Notes: generated from the letters alone by a model not told the origin. DNA of 64,000 nucleotides from Methanosarcina sp. DH2 (GCF_020804225.1 NZ_WJBI01000019.1:1-64000), one strand, 5' to 3'; numbered from the stretch's first letter, positions 25,631 through 36,472 are shown. Numbers and translations are program-made.

Positions 25631-27061
25631 TTATTTGTTCCAGAACTCCGGCGTAAAGAGCACAATTACAGTGTAGACTTCAAGCCGTCCAATCCACATA
25701 TTTGCTATCAGGATTAATTTTCCGAGAGGAGGGATCGGGTCAAAAGTACCCATCGGGCCTACCACATTAAGGCCTGGACCTACGTTCCCGAGAGTAGCTA
25801 TGGAGGCAGTGATAGAGCTTATAATATCCATACCCAGCACCGAGAGGATAAGTGCGCTTGAGATAAAAATAAGAAGGTAGATCACCACAAAAGAGAAAAT
25901 AGAGTTTATAACCTCGTCTGGCACATTTTTATTATTGAATTTTACACTTCTTACGGCTCTCGGATGAAGGGCCTTGAAAAGTTCTACTCTTCCGTGTCTG
26001 AGGAGCATAAGGACGCGCACAACCTTAATGCCTCCGCCTGTAGAGCCGGCACAACCGCCAACAAACATAACAAGGAGAAGCACCATTTTACCAGATTCGG
26101 ACCAGAGGTTAAAATCCGTTGTGGCAAACCCGGTAGTTGTCATAATGGAAACTACTTGAAAGATCGAAAGCCTGAAAGAGTCAAAAAGACCTGTACCAAG
26201 GTCGCGATAGAGCAGGAGAGTCAAAAGCCCGGTTGCTGCAAGGGTGAGGGCTGTATAGAAGCGGAATTCATCATCTCTAAGAAGGAAGTCCTTGTCAACA
26301 TAAATCGCCCTGTAATGTAGGGCAAAGTTTGCGCCTGCGATGAACATGAAAAAAGTTATTATGAATTCAACAAGAGGGCTGTTAAAGGCTTCAATGCTCA
26401 GCCCATAAGGCGAGAAACCTCCGCAGGCCATTGTAGTAAACGTGTGAGTTACTGCATCATATAGCGAAAGTCCTGCAAGCAAGAGAGCAATAACCTCCAC
26501 GAATGAGATTACAAAATAGACCATCCACAGAATCTTTGCGGTTTCCCTTATTCTTGGTTTCAATTTATCTTCTGTCGGGCCCGGGGCTTCAGCCCGGAAA
26601 AGTTGTCGTCCGGCAACTCCAAGTTTGGGCAGGATAGCAATGAACAGCACAATAATTCCCATACCGCCCAGCCATTGCATCATGGACCGCCAGAAGAGAA
26701 TGCCTTTAGGATAGCTTTCTATATCAGTAAGGATTGTCGAACCAGTAGTGGTAAAAGCCGACATGGATTCAAAAAGAGAATTGAGGGGGGAAATTCCTTC
26801 CAGGACGAAAGGTATTGCCCCGAAAACCGCAGCAGCAAGCCAACCCAGGGCAACGATCGCAAAGCCTTCTTTGCGCATCCAGTCTTCGTCGGTTTTATAG
26901 GAAAGCAGGATTAAACCTGTAAGGACGGTTATTACTATAGACACAAGAAAAGGTGTCAGATTTTCCCCGTAATAGTACGAGACTCCGAGAGGAACAACCA
27001 TGAGCATCCCGAGAAGCCTGAGTAAACCGCCAAGCACATAAAAAACAATCTTAATATTCAT
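25631..27061 (-). CDS. trkH: Trk-type potassium channel subunit TrkH, copy 2
   Basis: A 476-residue polytopic membrane protein of the TrkH/KtrB family, the pore of a potassium uptake system gated by the TrkA protein encoded just upstream. It has the repeated membrane-pore-membrane plan; pore-loop signatures are SAFTTTGSTI (about residues 100-109), FTTMACGGFSPYG, MTTTGFATTDF and TLGNVGPGLN, each with the filter glycine. The gene is separated from trkA copy 2 by 152 bases. It is highly similar to the TrkH at 28868-30298, reflecting duplication of the gene pair. Confidence 0.95.
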   Translation of the reverse strand: MNIKIVFYVLGGLLRLLGMLMVVPLGVSYYYGENLTPFLVSIVITVLTGLILLSYKTDEDWMRKEGFAIVALGWLAAAVFGAIPFVLEGISPLNSLFESMSAFTTTGSTILTDIESYPKGILFWRSMMQWLGGMGIIVLFIAILPKLGVAGRQLFRAEAPGPTEDKLKPRIRETAKILWMVYFVISFVEVIALLLAGLSLYDAVTHTFTTMACGGFSPYGLSIEAFNSPLVEFIITFFMFIAGANFALHYRAIYVDKDFLLRDDEFRFYTALTLAATGLLTLLLYRDLGTGLFDSFRLSIFQVVSIMTTTGFATTDFNLWSESGKMVLLLVMFVGGCAGSTGGGIKVVRVLMLLRHGRVELFKALHPRAVRSVKFNNKNVPDEVINSIFSFVVIYLLIFISSALILSVLGMDIISSITASIATLGNVGPGLNVVGPMGTFDPIPPLGKLILIANMWIGRLEVYTVIVLFTPEFWNK

Positions 27062-27213
27062 GCCGATCCTCTGTTTTTGCAGCTTATGACCCTTTCAATG
27101 TATTCGTATTTATTCCTTACTTATAGTTTCGGACGTAGATATTTACACTTAACTCCCAAGATGCGTTATACCACGGAAACATCGGAGTTTTCATTTGAAA
27201 TTAGTGAATTATT

Positions 27214-28569
27214 TTAGGATTTGACTACAAATAATTTCTCAACGTGCGGGACAGCGGAAGATAGAGCAAAAACAATGACTCTATCACCTTCCCGGATGAC
27301 AAACTCTCCTCTGGGGATAATGACCTCATCCTTGTGGACAACCATGGTAATGATTGCACCTTTGGGAAACTTGACCTTGTTGAGCGGTTTTCCTACAATT
27401 TTTGACTGACTGGATGCCGTATATTCGATAATTTCGGCTTTTTCGCCCTCAAGAGTTGCAAGGGCCTCTATGCCTTTCCCCATTGTAAGTTTGAGGACCT
27501 CGTTTACGGTTGCTGCCCTCGGGCTTACTGCAATATCGATTCCCACCATCTCGAAAAGAGGTACATACTCCGAACGGTCAGCTCTTGCAATCACTTTTTT
27601 GGCGCCCATTTGCTTTGCCAGAAGAGCGCAGAGAAGGTTCTTTTCGTCGCTGTCCGTAACTGCAATAACAACATCCATATCCTCAATATTTTCTTCCCTG
27701 AGAAGGCTGACATCAGTGCCGTCCCCGTTTAGTATAAGGGCATTCTCCAGTACCTCGGCTACTTCTATGCAGCGGCTCTTTCTGTTCTCAATGACCTTGA
27801 GATCCGCATTTTCATCCTTATCAATAATCTTGGCAAGGTAAAAGCCTACAATTCCGCAGCCAATAAGGAGAATTCTATTTCTGTGGTGTTCTTCGTTCCC
27901 GAAAATGCCCTCGAGATTTTCCATGGCTCTGGGCTTGCCCACAATTACCATGTGGTCATTTGCTTTGATTAAATCGTCCCCTCGAGGGATGATTATTTCT
28001 TTTTCCCGAAAAATCGCACTGACAATACAGCAGTCGTCAAGCTTGAGGTCCTGCATATGCTTTCCTACAAACCTGTTATCGGGGCGGATGGCAAATTCCA
28101 TCATCTGGACTTTACCTCCTGCAAACATTTCCGCATCTATTGCAGAAGGGTTTGAAAGAACCTCTGCAACTTCCGAGGCGAGAGCGAGTTCAGGACAGAT
28201 CATAATGTCCACACCAACCTGAGCTCTGGAAGTAACAGGCACATCAATATAGTCAGGGTTACTAACTCTTGCAATAGTTTTTGTTTCTCTCCAGCCTTGA
28301 TGGGACCTTATGATCAATTTTGCGGTCATACAGGCAACAATGTTAACTTCATCAACCCCGGTGACAGCCACGAGAATATCCACATTGGAAAGGACACTTG
28401 CAAGAATATCGGCATTTGCACCGTTTCCTTCCACGACCTGAACATCAAGCTCATCCGCCCTTCTCAGGGCGTCTTCGTCTTTTTCGATAACAATCACATC
28501 ATGTGTGAGGGAAAGAAACTTTGCGATATGATATCCAACTTCTCCTGCTCCGATGACCACTGCTTTCAT
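27214..28569 (-). CDS. trkA: Trk system regulatory protein TrkA, copy 2
   Basis: A 451-residue cytosolic protein with two RCK units. Each has a Rossmann nucleotide-binding half (IGAGEVGYHIA near residue 6; LIGCGIVGFYLA near 233) and a TrkA-C half. It binds NAD(H) or ATP/ADP and gates TrkH. It is very similar to the copy at 30323-31669. One stretch of about 60 bases around 27665-27727 is identical to 30767-30829, which suggests gene conversion or a fairly recent duplication. Confidence 0.95.
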   Translation of the reverse strand: MKAVVIGAGEVGYHIAKFLSLTHDVIVIEKDEDALRRADELDVQVVEGNGANADILASVLSNVDILVAVTGVDEVNIVACMTAKLIIRSHQGWRETKTIARVSNPDYIDVPVTSRAQVGVDIMICPELALASEVAEVLSNPSAIDAEMFAGGKVQMMEFAIRPDNRFVGKHMQDLKLDDCCIVSAIFREKEIIIPRGDDLIKANDHMVIVGKPRAMENLEGIFGNEEHHRNRILLIGCGIVGFYLAKIIDKDENADLKVIENRKSRCIEVAEVLENALILNGDGTDVSLLREENIEDMDVVIAVTDSDEKNLLCALLAKQMGAKKVIARADRSEYVPLFEMVGIDIAVSPRAATVNEVLKLTMGKGIEALATLEGEKAEIIEYTASSQSKIVGKPLNKVKFPKGAIITMVVHKDEVIIPRGEFVIREGDRVIVFALSSAVPHVEKLFVVKS

Positions 28570-28867
28570 AAGATTCCCTCGAAGAAAAGACTATTTCCAG
28601 ATAGATTACCCTGCTTGCTTAAGTAGTCTTTGGAGAAAAAAAACGTAAATGGGCGGATTTCTAATAAATGGTGTAGTGGTAGAATTAATAACAAACAAAA
28701 AAATAAAAAATTAAGATTAATAAGATCCAAAGCATATACACAGATGGGAAATGGAAGTTAAAAACCTGAATATCTGGGGAAAAACAGAGTCTGAAAAAGT
28801 TCAGAGATATCTGTTTTTTTAGTATGTGAGAGTTTACCTGTAGGAATTTACCGGTAAAAGTTCTCAT

Positions 28868-30298
28868 TCAGGAGTGCCAGAAATCACTTGTAAAGAGCAC
28901 CAGCACAGTATAAACCTCAAGCCTTCCGACCCACATATTGTTAATCAGGACGATTTTTCCCAGGGGAGGAAGCATTTCAAAGTTTGCCATGGGTCCGACG
29001 ACATTAAAGCCAGGCCCTATATTTCCAAGAGTAGCGATCGAAGCTGTGGCAGAACTGATCATGTCGACTCCAAGCAAAGTCAGGAGTACCGCACTGAAAA
29101 TAAAAACTGATATATAGATCACAACAAAAGAAAGTATGGACTGTAAAACATCATCCGGTACTGCTTTGTTATTAAATCTGATAGGGCTGACAAGTCTCGG
29201 ATGAATAAATTTAAACAATTCTCTCCTCGCATACTTTAACATCAGCATAAAACGCACGACTTTCATGCCGCCTCCTGTAGAACCTGCACAGCCTCCTATA
29301 AACATGACTGCAAAAACCAAAATCTTTGCCGAATCTTTCCACAGGTTAAAATCAGTTGAAGCAAAGCCCGTAGCTGTCATGATAGAGGTAATCTGGAATA
29401 TGGCATAGCGGAAAGAATTGAAGAGAGAAAATTCCATATCTTTGTACAGAACGAGGGTGAGCAAGCCTGAAAATCCCAGAAGAATATAGGTATAAACCCT
29501 GAATTCCTCGTCTTTGAACAGGAGGTCCTTATCAATTTTGATAGCCCGGTAGTAGAGAGCAAAGTTCGCCCCGGCCGCAAACATGAAAAACGTAAGAATA
29601 AACTCGATAAGAGGGCTTCCAAAAGCTTCGATTCCGGCTCCGTAAGGAGAAAAGCCCCCGCAAGCCATGCCTGCAAAAGTATGCGTAAGGGCATCGTAAA
29701 GGGACATTCCGGCAAGCATCAGAGCCACAACCTCAATAGCAGAGATAAGGACGTAAAGCGCCCACAGGATCTTTGCCGTATCTTTTATTCTCGGTTTCAG
29801 TTTATCTTCGGTGGGACCCGGAGCCTCGGCCCTGAAAAGCTGGCGACCGGCAACTCCTAGTTTGGGCAGGATAGCAACGAAGAGCACGATAATTCCCATG
29901 CCTCCAAGCCACTGGGTAAAAGACCGCCAGAAAAGGAGACTCCTGGAATAACTCTCTATATCCACAAGAATTGTCGAACCCGTTGAAGTAAAACCCGACA
30001 TTGTTTCAAACACGGCATCAAGAAAAGAGACTCCCTCAAAAAGGAAAGGAATCCCGCCAAAAATAGCTGCTGCAAGCCAGGCCAGAGCCACAATGGCAAG
30101 AGCTTCTTTCTGCTGCCATTCAACACTACTTTTGATATGTGTAAGAAGCAAACCAGCAAGAAGAGTTACGAAAATAGAGACAATAAAAGGTTCCAGAGGC
30201 TCCCGATAGTATAAAGCTACTAAAAGGGGAACGAGCATTGTAAAAGCAAGAAGTATGATAATCTTCCCCAATGCATTAAAAACGACTTTATTATCCAT
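28868..30298 (-). CDS. trkH: Trk-type potassium channel subunit TrkH, copy 1
   Basis: A 476-residue pore protein with the same four pore loops as copy 2 (SGFTSTGSTI, FAGMACGGFSPYG, MTATGFASTDF, TLGNIGPGFN). It lies 25 bases after trkA copy 1, closer than in the second pair, so trkA1-trkH1 are clearly one operon. The sequence differs from copy 2 mainly in the N-terminal helices and outer loops; the two channels may differ in affinity or expression. The 298 bases between this gene's end and trkA copy 2 carry only AT-rich DNA. Confidence 0.95.
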   Translation of the reverse strand: MDNKVVFNALGKIIILLAFTMLVPLLVALYYREPLEPFIVSIFVTLLAGLLLTHIKSSVEWQQKEALAIVALAWLAAAIFGGIPFLFEGVSFLDAVFETMSGFTSTGSTILVDIESYSRSLLFWRSFTQWLGGMGIIVLFVAILPKLGVAGRQLFRAEAPGPTEDKLKPRIKDTAKILWALYVLISAIEVVALMLAGMSLYDALTHTFAGMACGGFSPYGAGIEAFGSPLIEFILTFFMFAAGANFALYYRAIKIDKDLLFKDEEFRVYTYILLGFSGLLTLVLYKDMEFSLFNSFRYAIFQITSIMTATGFASTDFNLWKDSAKILVFAVMFIGGCAGSTGGGMKVVRFMLMLKYARRELFKFIHPRLVSPIRFNNKAVPDDVLQSILSFVVIYISVFIFSAVLLTLLGVDMISSATASIATLGNIGPGFNVVGPMANFEMLPPLGKIVLINNMWVGRLEVYTVLVLFTSDFWHS

Positions 30299-30322
30299 AA
30301 AATTACTCCGATCTTAGAAAAC

Positions 30323-31669
30323 TTACCTGAAAAACTTTTCAACTTCAGAAACCGCAGAGGCCATGGAGAAAATAACTACACGGTCTCCGTTATTGACAAC
30401 GAAATCCCCCCTTGGAATTATAGTTTCTTTTCCGCGTACTACCATGTTAATGAGAGCTCCTTTAGGGAATTTTACTTTGTTTAAAGGCTTGCCGACAACC
30501 TTAGACTTCTCAGAAGCCGTATATTCTATGATTTCGGCTTTCTCGCCTTCGATAGTAGTGAGCGTTTGTATGCCTTTTCCCATGGTAAGTTTGAGGACTT
30601 CGTTTACGGTTGCTTCCCTGGGACTTACAGCCATATCTATCCCGACCATCTCAAAAAGAGGAAGGTAATCCGAGCGGTCAGCTCTTGCAATCACCTTCTT
30701 TGCTCCTAGCTGCTTTGCAAGAAGAGCGCAGAGAAGGTTCTTTTCATCGCTGTCCGTAACTGCAACAACAACATCCATATCCTCAATATTTTCTTCCCTG
30801 AGAAGGCTGACATCAGTGCCGTCCCCGTTGAGCACAAGGGCGTTTTCCAGCATCTCAGCCACTTCTATGCAGCGGCTCTTCCTGTTCTCAATGATCCTCA
30901 GGTCCGCGTTTTCTTCTCTGTCGATCAGTTTTGCCAGATAGAAACCTACAATTCCGCAGCCAATAAGGAGAATCCTGTTTCTGTGGGGTACCTGGCTCCC
31001 GAAAACGTTCTCAAGGTTTTCCATAGCTTCAGGCTTGCCCACAACTACCATGTGGTCATTTGCCTTGATCAAATCGTCTCCGTGAGGAATTATTATTTCG
31101 TTTTCGCGGAAAACCGCGCTGACAATGCAACAGTCAGCAAGCTGAAGGTCCTGCATCTGCTTTCCCACAAGTCTGCTTTCCGGATTTATTGCAAACTCAG
31201 TCATCTTTACTTTTCCTTCGGCAAACATTTCTGCATCTATTGCTGAGGGGCTTGAGAGTACATCAGCAACTTCCGAGGCAAGCGCAAGCTCAGGGCAGAT
31301 CATAAGGTCAACGCCAACCTGAGCTCTTGATGTAACTGGCGAATCTATATAATCGGGATTACTAACTCTTGCTATGGTCTTAGTATCCTTCCAGCCGGGT
31401 TTGCTCTTTGTGATCAGCTTGGTGGTCATGCAGGCAACAATGTTGATCTCATCAACGCCTGTAACAGCCACGAGAAGGTCAGCATTCTGCAGGACTTTTG
31501 AAAGGATATCAGCGTTTGCACCATTTCCTTCAATTACGAGCACGTCAAGTTCATCTACCCTTTTTGACGCTTCCTCGTCTTTCTCTATAATTACCACATC
31601 ATTTTTAGGAGAGAGGGCTTTTGCAATGTGATAGCCTACTTCCCCTGCACCAATAATTACAGCCTTCAT
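30323..31669 (-). CDS. trkA: Trk system regulatory protein TrkA, copy 1
   Basis: A 448-residue protein with two RCK units, like copy 2 (IGAGEVGYHIA near residue 6; LIGCGIVGFYLA near 233). First gene of the duplicated trkA-trkH-trkA-trkH array; a purine-rich GAGGGTGTTCT precedes the ATG. Both nucleotide-binding motifs are intact, so there is no sign that either copy is decaying. Potassium is a major counter-ion of marine Methanosarcina, and paired systems are consistent with osmotic adaptation, although that is inference. Confidence 0.95.
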   Translation of the reverse strand: MKAVIIGAGEVGYHIAKALSPKNDVVIIEKDEEASKRVDELDVLVIEGNGANADILSKVLQNADLLVAVTGVDEINIVACMTTKLITKSKPGWKDTKTIARVSNPDYIDSPVTSRAQVGVDLMICPELALASEVADVLSSPSAIDAEMFAEGKVKMTEFAINPESRLVGKQMQDLQLADCCIVSAVFRENEIIIPHGDDLIKANDHMVVVGKPEAMENLENVFGSQVPHRNRILLIGCGIVGFYLAKLIDREENADLRIIENRKSRCIEVAEMLENALVLNGDGTDVSLLREENIEDMDVVVAVTDSDEKNLLCALLAKQLGAKKVIARADRSDYLPLFEMVGIDMAVSPREATVNEVLKLTMGKGIQTLTTIEGEKAEIIEYTASEKSKVVGKPLNKVKFPKGALINMVVRGKETIIPRGDFVVNNGDRVVIFSMASAVSEVEKFFR

Positions 31670-32196
31670 AGAACACCCTCAAAAAACTGTTTTTAATGAA
31701 TCTGCACTATAGGAATATATTGAACCAGAATCCATGAGCATAGGATTGATTAAACTAAAATTAATCAAGGAGTAAAGACTCAATATAAAAATAACTGAGG
31801 CGACAAAATTCAAAACAAAAATAACTGACTTGAAAGCAGTCAAAATAAAAGTAATCAAAGCTAAAATAAACATTAAAAAAATACCAGGCAAAATATTGAA
31901 GTGTAAGATGCTGCCTGATACTCGGTTATTTGTAGCAAAGTTTATCAGCGTATTTACCATCTCTGGAAATTAAACGTTTTGCAAACCAGAATTCTCAAAC
32001 CTATGCTTTTGCATATCAAATACGATTCTTAGCCATAGAATTAAACAGGTATATATAAATGTTTTCGAGCTTCCGTTCAGGAAAAAATCTAACTAAAAAA
32101 GAATTCTCTAAGAAAAATTATTCTCGAAAAAAGGAAAAAAGGATAGAAAGATATTAGTAATACCGATAAATGAGTGAAAACCGGGCCAGAGCTTTC
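31670..32196. other. Gene-free leader region upstream of trkA copy 1
   Basis: Very AT-rich, with loosely repeated AAAATAAAAATAACTGA-type segments (31780-31870). A 93-codon minus-strand frame (31679-31960) translates these repeats into a hydrophobic string and is not convincing. The minus strand near 32050 (ATTTATATATACC) offers a TATA-like element for trkA. Confidence 0.4.
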
Positions 32197-33366
32197 TTAA
32201 CCCTCAAAGGCATCTTTTACTTTTTCGAAAAGCCCTTTGCTTTTTCTGGATTTCTCGCTCTTTTGCTTCTCAGCTTTACTCTTTTCGTCTCCTTCAGTCT
32301 TCTTTCCATTGCTCAGGTATTCGAACTGGCGAAGAAGCTCTTTCTGTTCCTGAGTAAGTTTTGTCGGGGTCTTGATTATTACTCTTACGAGCTGGTCTCC
32401 TTTACCGTGCCCGTGAATGTGCTGTATGCCTTTGTCCTTGAGTCTGAAGACGGAATGGGTCTGAGTACCTGCAGGGATGTTCATTTTGACCTGGCCGTAG
32501 AGGGTATCAACCATAACATCCGCCCCGAGTGCAGCCTGGGTGAATGGTATTGACAGTTCGGAGATTACATCGTAATCGACCCGCTTGAAGTACCTGTGCT
32601 CCATCACATGGATAATTATATAAAGGTCTCCGGAAGGCGCCCCTGGTTCTCCTGCATCCCCTTCTCCGCTGAGCCTGAGGGTCATGCCTGAGTCTGCTCC
32701 TGCAGGGACATTGACTGTTATTGTCCTTCTGCTCCGGACTCTGCCTGCACCGCTACAGACCGGGCATGGGGACTCAATTATCTGACCTCTGCCGTGACAG
32801 GTACTGCAGGTTGTGGTGCTCACGAACTGCATTCCCAAAGTTGAACGGGTGGTGCGAACCTGCCCTGTGCCGCCGCAGGTAGGGCAGCGCTTTGGGCTTG
32901 TGCCCTCCTTTGCTCCTGTTCCCGAGCAGGCAGAACATCTTTCTGTCCTTGGAATATCAATATCTTTATGAACTCCAAAAGCAGCTTCCTCGAAGGTTAT
33001 GTAGAGGTCGTACTGGAGGTCTGAACCTCTCCTCGGCCCCATAGGACCTCCTCTTCTGCCGCCTCCGAAAAACATTTCAAAAATGTCTCCGAACCCGCCA
33101 AAGTCCGCGCCCCGGAAAATGTCCTCTGCACTGTATTGACCATCGATTCCGGCATGCCCGAAGCGGTCGTACTGAGCACGTTTTTCAGTGTCTGAAAGAA
33201 CGGCGTAAGCCTCGGATATTTCCTTGAATTTTTCCTCAGCCCCGGCTTCCTTGTTCCTGTCAGGATGGTACTGCAGTGCAAGCTTCCGGTAAGTCTTCTT
33301 TATATCCTCGACTGAAGCATCTTTGGATAATCCGAGAATTTCGTAATAATCACGTGTGGTAGCCAT
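32197..33366 (-). CDS. dnaJ: Chaperone protein DnaJ
   Basis: A full-length type I DnaJ of 389 residues. It has a J domain (residues 5-70) with the catalytic HPD at 34-36 (LQYHPDRN), a glycine/phenylalanine-rich linker (about 75-120), a zinc domain with four CxxCxGxG repeats (about 145-215) and a C-terminal substrate-binding part. It stimulates DnaK ATPase. ATG at 33366 (MATTRDYYEILGL) is chosen; the frame is open to 33414 but the extra 16 residues do not belong to the J domain. It lies 110 bases after dnaK, in the order grpE-dnaK-dnaJ. Confidence 0.96.
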   Translation of the reverse strand: MATTRDYYEILGLSKDASVEDIKKTYRKLALQYHPDRNKEAGAEEKFKEISEAYAVLSDTEKRAQYDRFGHAGIDGQYSAEDIFRGADFGGFGDIFEMFFGGGRRGGPMGPRRGSDLQYDLYITFEEAAFGVHKDIDIPRTERCSACSGTGAKEGTSPKRCPTCGGTGQVRTTRSTLGMQFVSTTTCSTCHGRGQIIESPCPVCSGAGRVRSRRTITVNVPAGADSGMTLRLSGEGDAGEPGAPSGDLYIIIHVMEHRYFKRVDYDVISELSIPFTQAALGADVMVDTLYGQVKMNIPAGTQTHSVFRLKDKGIQHIHGHGKGDQLVRVIIKTPTKLTQEQKELLRQFEYLSNGKKTEGDEKSKAEKQKSEKSRKSKGLFEKVKDAFEG

Positions 33367-33476
33367 CAGGATTCCCTGTTGTTTTAAAAAAGGATAAAAA
33401 CCCGGAACCTGCAAGCAGGTTTCCGGTCATGCCTGCAAATTATCAGGCGCTTTTTGTTAGTGTTAATTCTCTTTAA

Positions 33477-35327
33477 TTACTTACGCTTTTCGTCGTCAAC
33501 TACCTCATAGTCGGCGTCAACGACTGTCTCATCAGGGCCCCTCGCATCAGTGCTTCCTGCTTCGCCTGCAGCCTGTTGAGCCTGCTGGGCTTTCTGATAC
33601 ATAGCTGTCGAAATCGGGTATACCGATTCCTGAAGAGCTTCTGTCTTTGCTTTAATCTCTTCGGCATCCTTGCCTTCAAGGGCTTTCTTCAGGTCTTCGA
33701 TTGCAGCATTGACTTTTGACTTCTGGTCTTCGGTAGCCAGATCTCCGGCTTCCTTGATAGTCTTTTCCGAGGCATTGATAAGGGCTTCGGCGTTATTTCT
33801 TGTCTCGACTTCTTCCCTGCGCTTTTTGTCCTCTTCTGCATGCAGTTCCGCATCCTTGACCATGCGCTCGATTTCTGCATCAGAAAGTCCGCCGGGTTTC
33901 TGGATAGAAATGGACTGATTCTTGCCTGTCCCCAGGTCCTTTGCACCCACGTGAAGGATACCGTTTGCGTCAATGTCAAAGGTAACCTCAATCTGAGGAA
34001 TGCCTCTAGGAGCCGGGGGTATGCCGTCAAGGGTGAACCTGCCCAGGGTCTTGTTTTCGGAAGCGATTCCGCGCTCTCCCTGCAGGACATGGATCTCGAC
34101 TGAGGGCTGGTTGTCAGCAGCAGTTGAGAAGATCTGGCTCTTTTTAGTAGGAATGGTTGTATTCCTCTGGATGAGCGGGGTTGCAATGCCTCCAAGGGTC
34201 TCGATACCCAGGGTAAGAGGATTGACATCGAGCAGAAGGACATCTTTTACCTCTCCGCCCAGGACTCCTGCCTGGATGGCTGCGCCGATTGCAACTGCCT
34301 CGTCAGGGTTGATATTCTTGTATGGCTTCTTGCCTGTGAAATTCTCCACAAGTTCAACCACGGCAGGCATTCTTGTTGCGCCTCCGACAAGAATCACTTT
34401 GTCAAGGTCATTTGCTGTAAACTTTGAATCGCTGAGTGCACGGCGCATAGATACAAGGGTCTTTTCCAGGAGATCTTCAGTCATTTTCTGGAACTGGGCT
34501 CTTGTCAGGTCAACATCCATGTGCTTTGGGTCCCCATCAGGGCCTACTGTAAGGAAGGGGAGGTTGACGTTAGTGCTGGCAACGCCTGAAAGCTCTATCT
34601 TGGCTTTTTCAGCTGCATCCTTCAGGCGCTGGAGTACAGCCCTGTCCTTGGAAAGGTCAATTCCTTCCGTTTTCCTGAATTCTGCAAGCAGGTAATCAAT
34701 AATGCGCTGGTCAAAGTCGTCGCCTCCAAGGTGCGTATCCCCACTTGTGGACTTTACTTCGAATACTCCGCCTCCGAGTTCCAGAATGGATACGTCAAAG
34801 GTTCCGCCTCCAAGGTCGTAGACAAGAATCTTCTGGTCTATGTCTCCTTTGTCAAGCCCGTAAGCCAGGGATGCAGCAGTCGGTTCATTAATGATCCTGA
34901 GGACTTCAAGCCCTGCAATCGAACCTGCATCCTTTGTAGCCTGCCTCTGTGAATCATTGAAATAAGCAGGAACTGTAATAACAGCCTGTTTTATGGTTTC
35001 TCCAAGATAAGCCTCTGCATCTGTTTTGAGCTTCTGGAGGATCATCGCAGAAATTTCCTGCGGAGCATATGCCTTCCCGTTAAGAGTGACTTTATAGCTG
35101 GCTTCTCCCATGTGCCTTTTAATAGAATAGACCGTATTCTCAGGGTTTGAGATAGCCTGCCGCTTTGCGACCTGACCCACGAGTTTCTCCCCTTTCTTAG
35201 AGAACCCAACGACTGAAGGAGTTGTTCTGCTGCCTTCGGCGTTCGGGATCACGACAGCATCCCCGCCTTCCATCACTGCCATGCATGAATTAGTAGTACC
35301 AAGGTCAATACCCAGTATCTTTGCCAT
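33477..35327 (-). CDS. dnaK: Chaperone protein DnaK (Hsp70)
   Basis: A 616-residue Hsp70. It has N-terminal ATPase signatures ([48 protein letters not shown]), a substrate-binding domain and a lid, ending in an acidic tail ([13 protein letters not shown]). The family is absent from many archaea and is thought to have entered methanogens from bacteria, consistent with its bacterial type. It folds and protects proteins with DnaJ and GrpE. A 389-base gap before it suggests its own promoter in addition to read-through from grpE. Confidence 0.97.
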   Translation of the reverse strand: MAKILGIDLGTTNSCMAVMEGGDAVVIPNAEGSRTTPSVVGFSKKGEKLVGQVAKRQAISNPENTVYSIKRHMGEASYKVTLNGKAYAPQEISAMILQKLKTDAEAYLGETIKQAVITVPAYFNDSQRQATKDAGSIAGLEVLRIINEPTAASLAYGLDKGDIDQKILVYDLGGGTFDVSILELGGGVFEVKSTSGDTHLGGDDFDQRIIDYLLAEFRKTEGIDLSKDRAVLQRLKDAAEKAKIELSGVASTNVNLPFLTVGPDGDPKHMDVDLTRAQFQKMTEDLLEKTLVSMRRALSDSKFTANDLDKVILVGGATRMPAVVELVENFTGKKPYKNINPDEAVAIGAAIQAGVLGGEVKDVLLLDVNPLTLGIETLGGIATPLIQRNTTIPTKKSQIFSTAADNQPSVEIHVLQGERGIASENKTLGRFTLDGIPPAPRGIPQIEVTFDIDANGILHVGAKDLGTGKNQSISIQKPGGLSDAEIERMVKDAELHAEEDKKRREEVETRNNAEALINASEKTIKEAGDLATEDQKSKVNAAIEDLKKALEGKDAEEIKAKTEALQESVYPISTAMYQKAQQAQQAAGEAGSTDARGPDETVVDADYEVVDDEKRK

Positions 35328-35716
35328 ATTATATCCTCATAGTTAATTATCAATTAATTATAGTTAGATTACTTGATTAGGTTGCTTATTGGATTAGTGA
35401 GTTAAATGTCTTGTAAATTTCTAGTGAGTTAAATTTCTGGTTAAATTAACCGGTAAAAATACTTCTCAAATTCAGTTAATCTGTAATTAGTTCTATTTTA
35501 TTTAGTTAAATATTTCGTTAAATTAGTTAGTCAGAGAGATTAGCAAGTTACTTCTCAGTTAAACTATTAATTCAAGTTATTTAATAAAGTTCTTCTGTTA
35601 CTCACAGGGTTACAAGTTTTGATTTTGCTTTTGAAAATTGACGTAATTTTGAGTCTAATGCTAATTTAAAGGTAAACTCAGTTTAGTACAGGTTTATCTT
35701 TGAGTAACTCACTTTT
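35328..35716. promoter_or_regulatory. Gene-free region between grpE and dnaK
   Basis: 389 bases, over 70 percent A+T, made of irregular repeats of AGTTAAAT, TTAGTTA and GATTAG. It holds no coding sequence and is the probable dnaK promoter/leader. I could not pick one TATA box with confidence because many TTTA/TTAA stretches qualify. Confidence 0.4.
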
Positions 35717-36346
35717 TTATTTCTCTATCTCTTCAGGGCTTCTTGCCACTGAAACCAGAGCGGGTCTGACAACTCTCTCGTTTAAAGCATATCCTGATTT
35801 ATAAACTTCAACTATAGTATTGTCAGGAACGTCGGAGGTTTCTACGTGCTGGACAGCCTCATGCCTGTGAGGGTCAAATTCGCCTGCCTTTTCGCATTTT
35901 ATCCTCTCAAGTCCATACTTTTCCAGGATAGAGAAAAACTGCTTTGAAAGCTGCTCGATTCCACTTACAATTGAACTCATGTCTTCTGCAGTACGTGCAG
36001 ATTTCAAGGCGCGATCGAAGTTATCTGTTACTTCGACAAAGTCAAGAAGCACCTGTTCAAGCGCAGCTTTTCGGTTCTCTTCCATCTGACGGGCAGTTCT
36101 TTTTCTGAAGTTATCAAAATCCGCTGCAAGCCGAAAAAGCTGATCCTTGAGAAGTTCGTTTTCCTCCCTGCATGCAGCTTCCGGACTCTTTTCAGCTCCG
36201 GAACTTACAGGTTCATTTTCAGGACTTGCTATTGTTTCATCGGCTTTATCAACCGAAGATCCAGAGTTCTGAGCTTCTGAATTTTCAGCCTGCATCTGGC
36301 TCTCTTCTTTTGAATGCATATTTTCTTTTTTACTGGACTTCTTCAT
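35717..36346 (-). CDS. grpE: GrpE nucleotide exchange factor
   Basis: A 209-residue protein. The first about 65 residues are polar and charged, with many Ser, Glu and Lys. After them come a long coiled coil (about 65-135; DQLFRLAADFDNFRKRTARQME) and a beta-domain ending with the family signature VEVYKSGYALNERVVRPALVSVA (about 180-202). It releases ADP from DnaK. First gene of the grpE-dnaK-dnaJ heat-shock cluster. Confidence 0.95.
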   Translation of the reverse strand: MKKSSKKENMHSKEESQMQAENSEAQNSGSSVDKADETIASPENEPVSSGAEKSPEAACREENELLKDQLFRLAADFDNFRKRTARQMEENRKAALEQVLLDFVEVTDNFDRALKSARTAEDMSSIVSGIEQLSKQFFSILEKYGLERIKCEKAGEFDPHRHEAVQHVETSDVPDNTIVEVYKSGYALNERVVRPALVSVARSPEEIEK

Positions 36347-36472
36347 CTATCAATCCCCATGAAATTATTTTAAATGTAGCGCTCGTCTTGATCTGTGATT
36401 GTTTGTAATTCTATAAATACTTTTCGGAGCTGCGGACAGGATATCTCCCTGAAAAAGCAAAAAAAAGAAAAA

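Noticed and set aside
31679-31960. Hydrophobic 93-codon minus-strand frame upstream of trkA
   Set aside because: It translates AT-rich repeated DNA (Ile, Leu, Phe, Asn and Ser only) and lies where the trkA leader is expected; there is no ribosome site.
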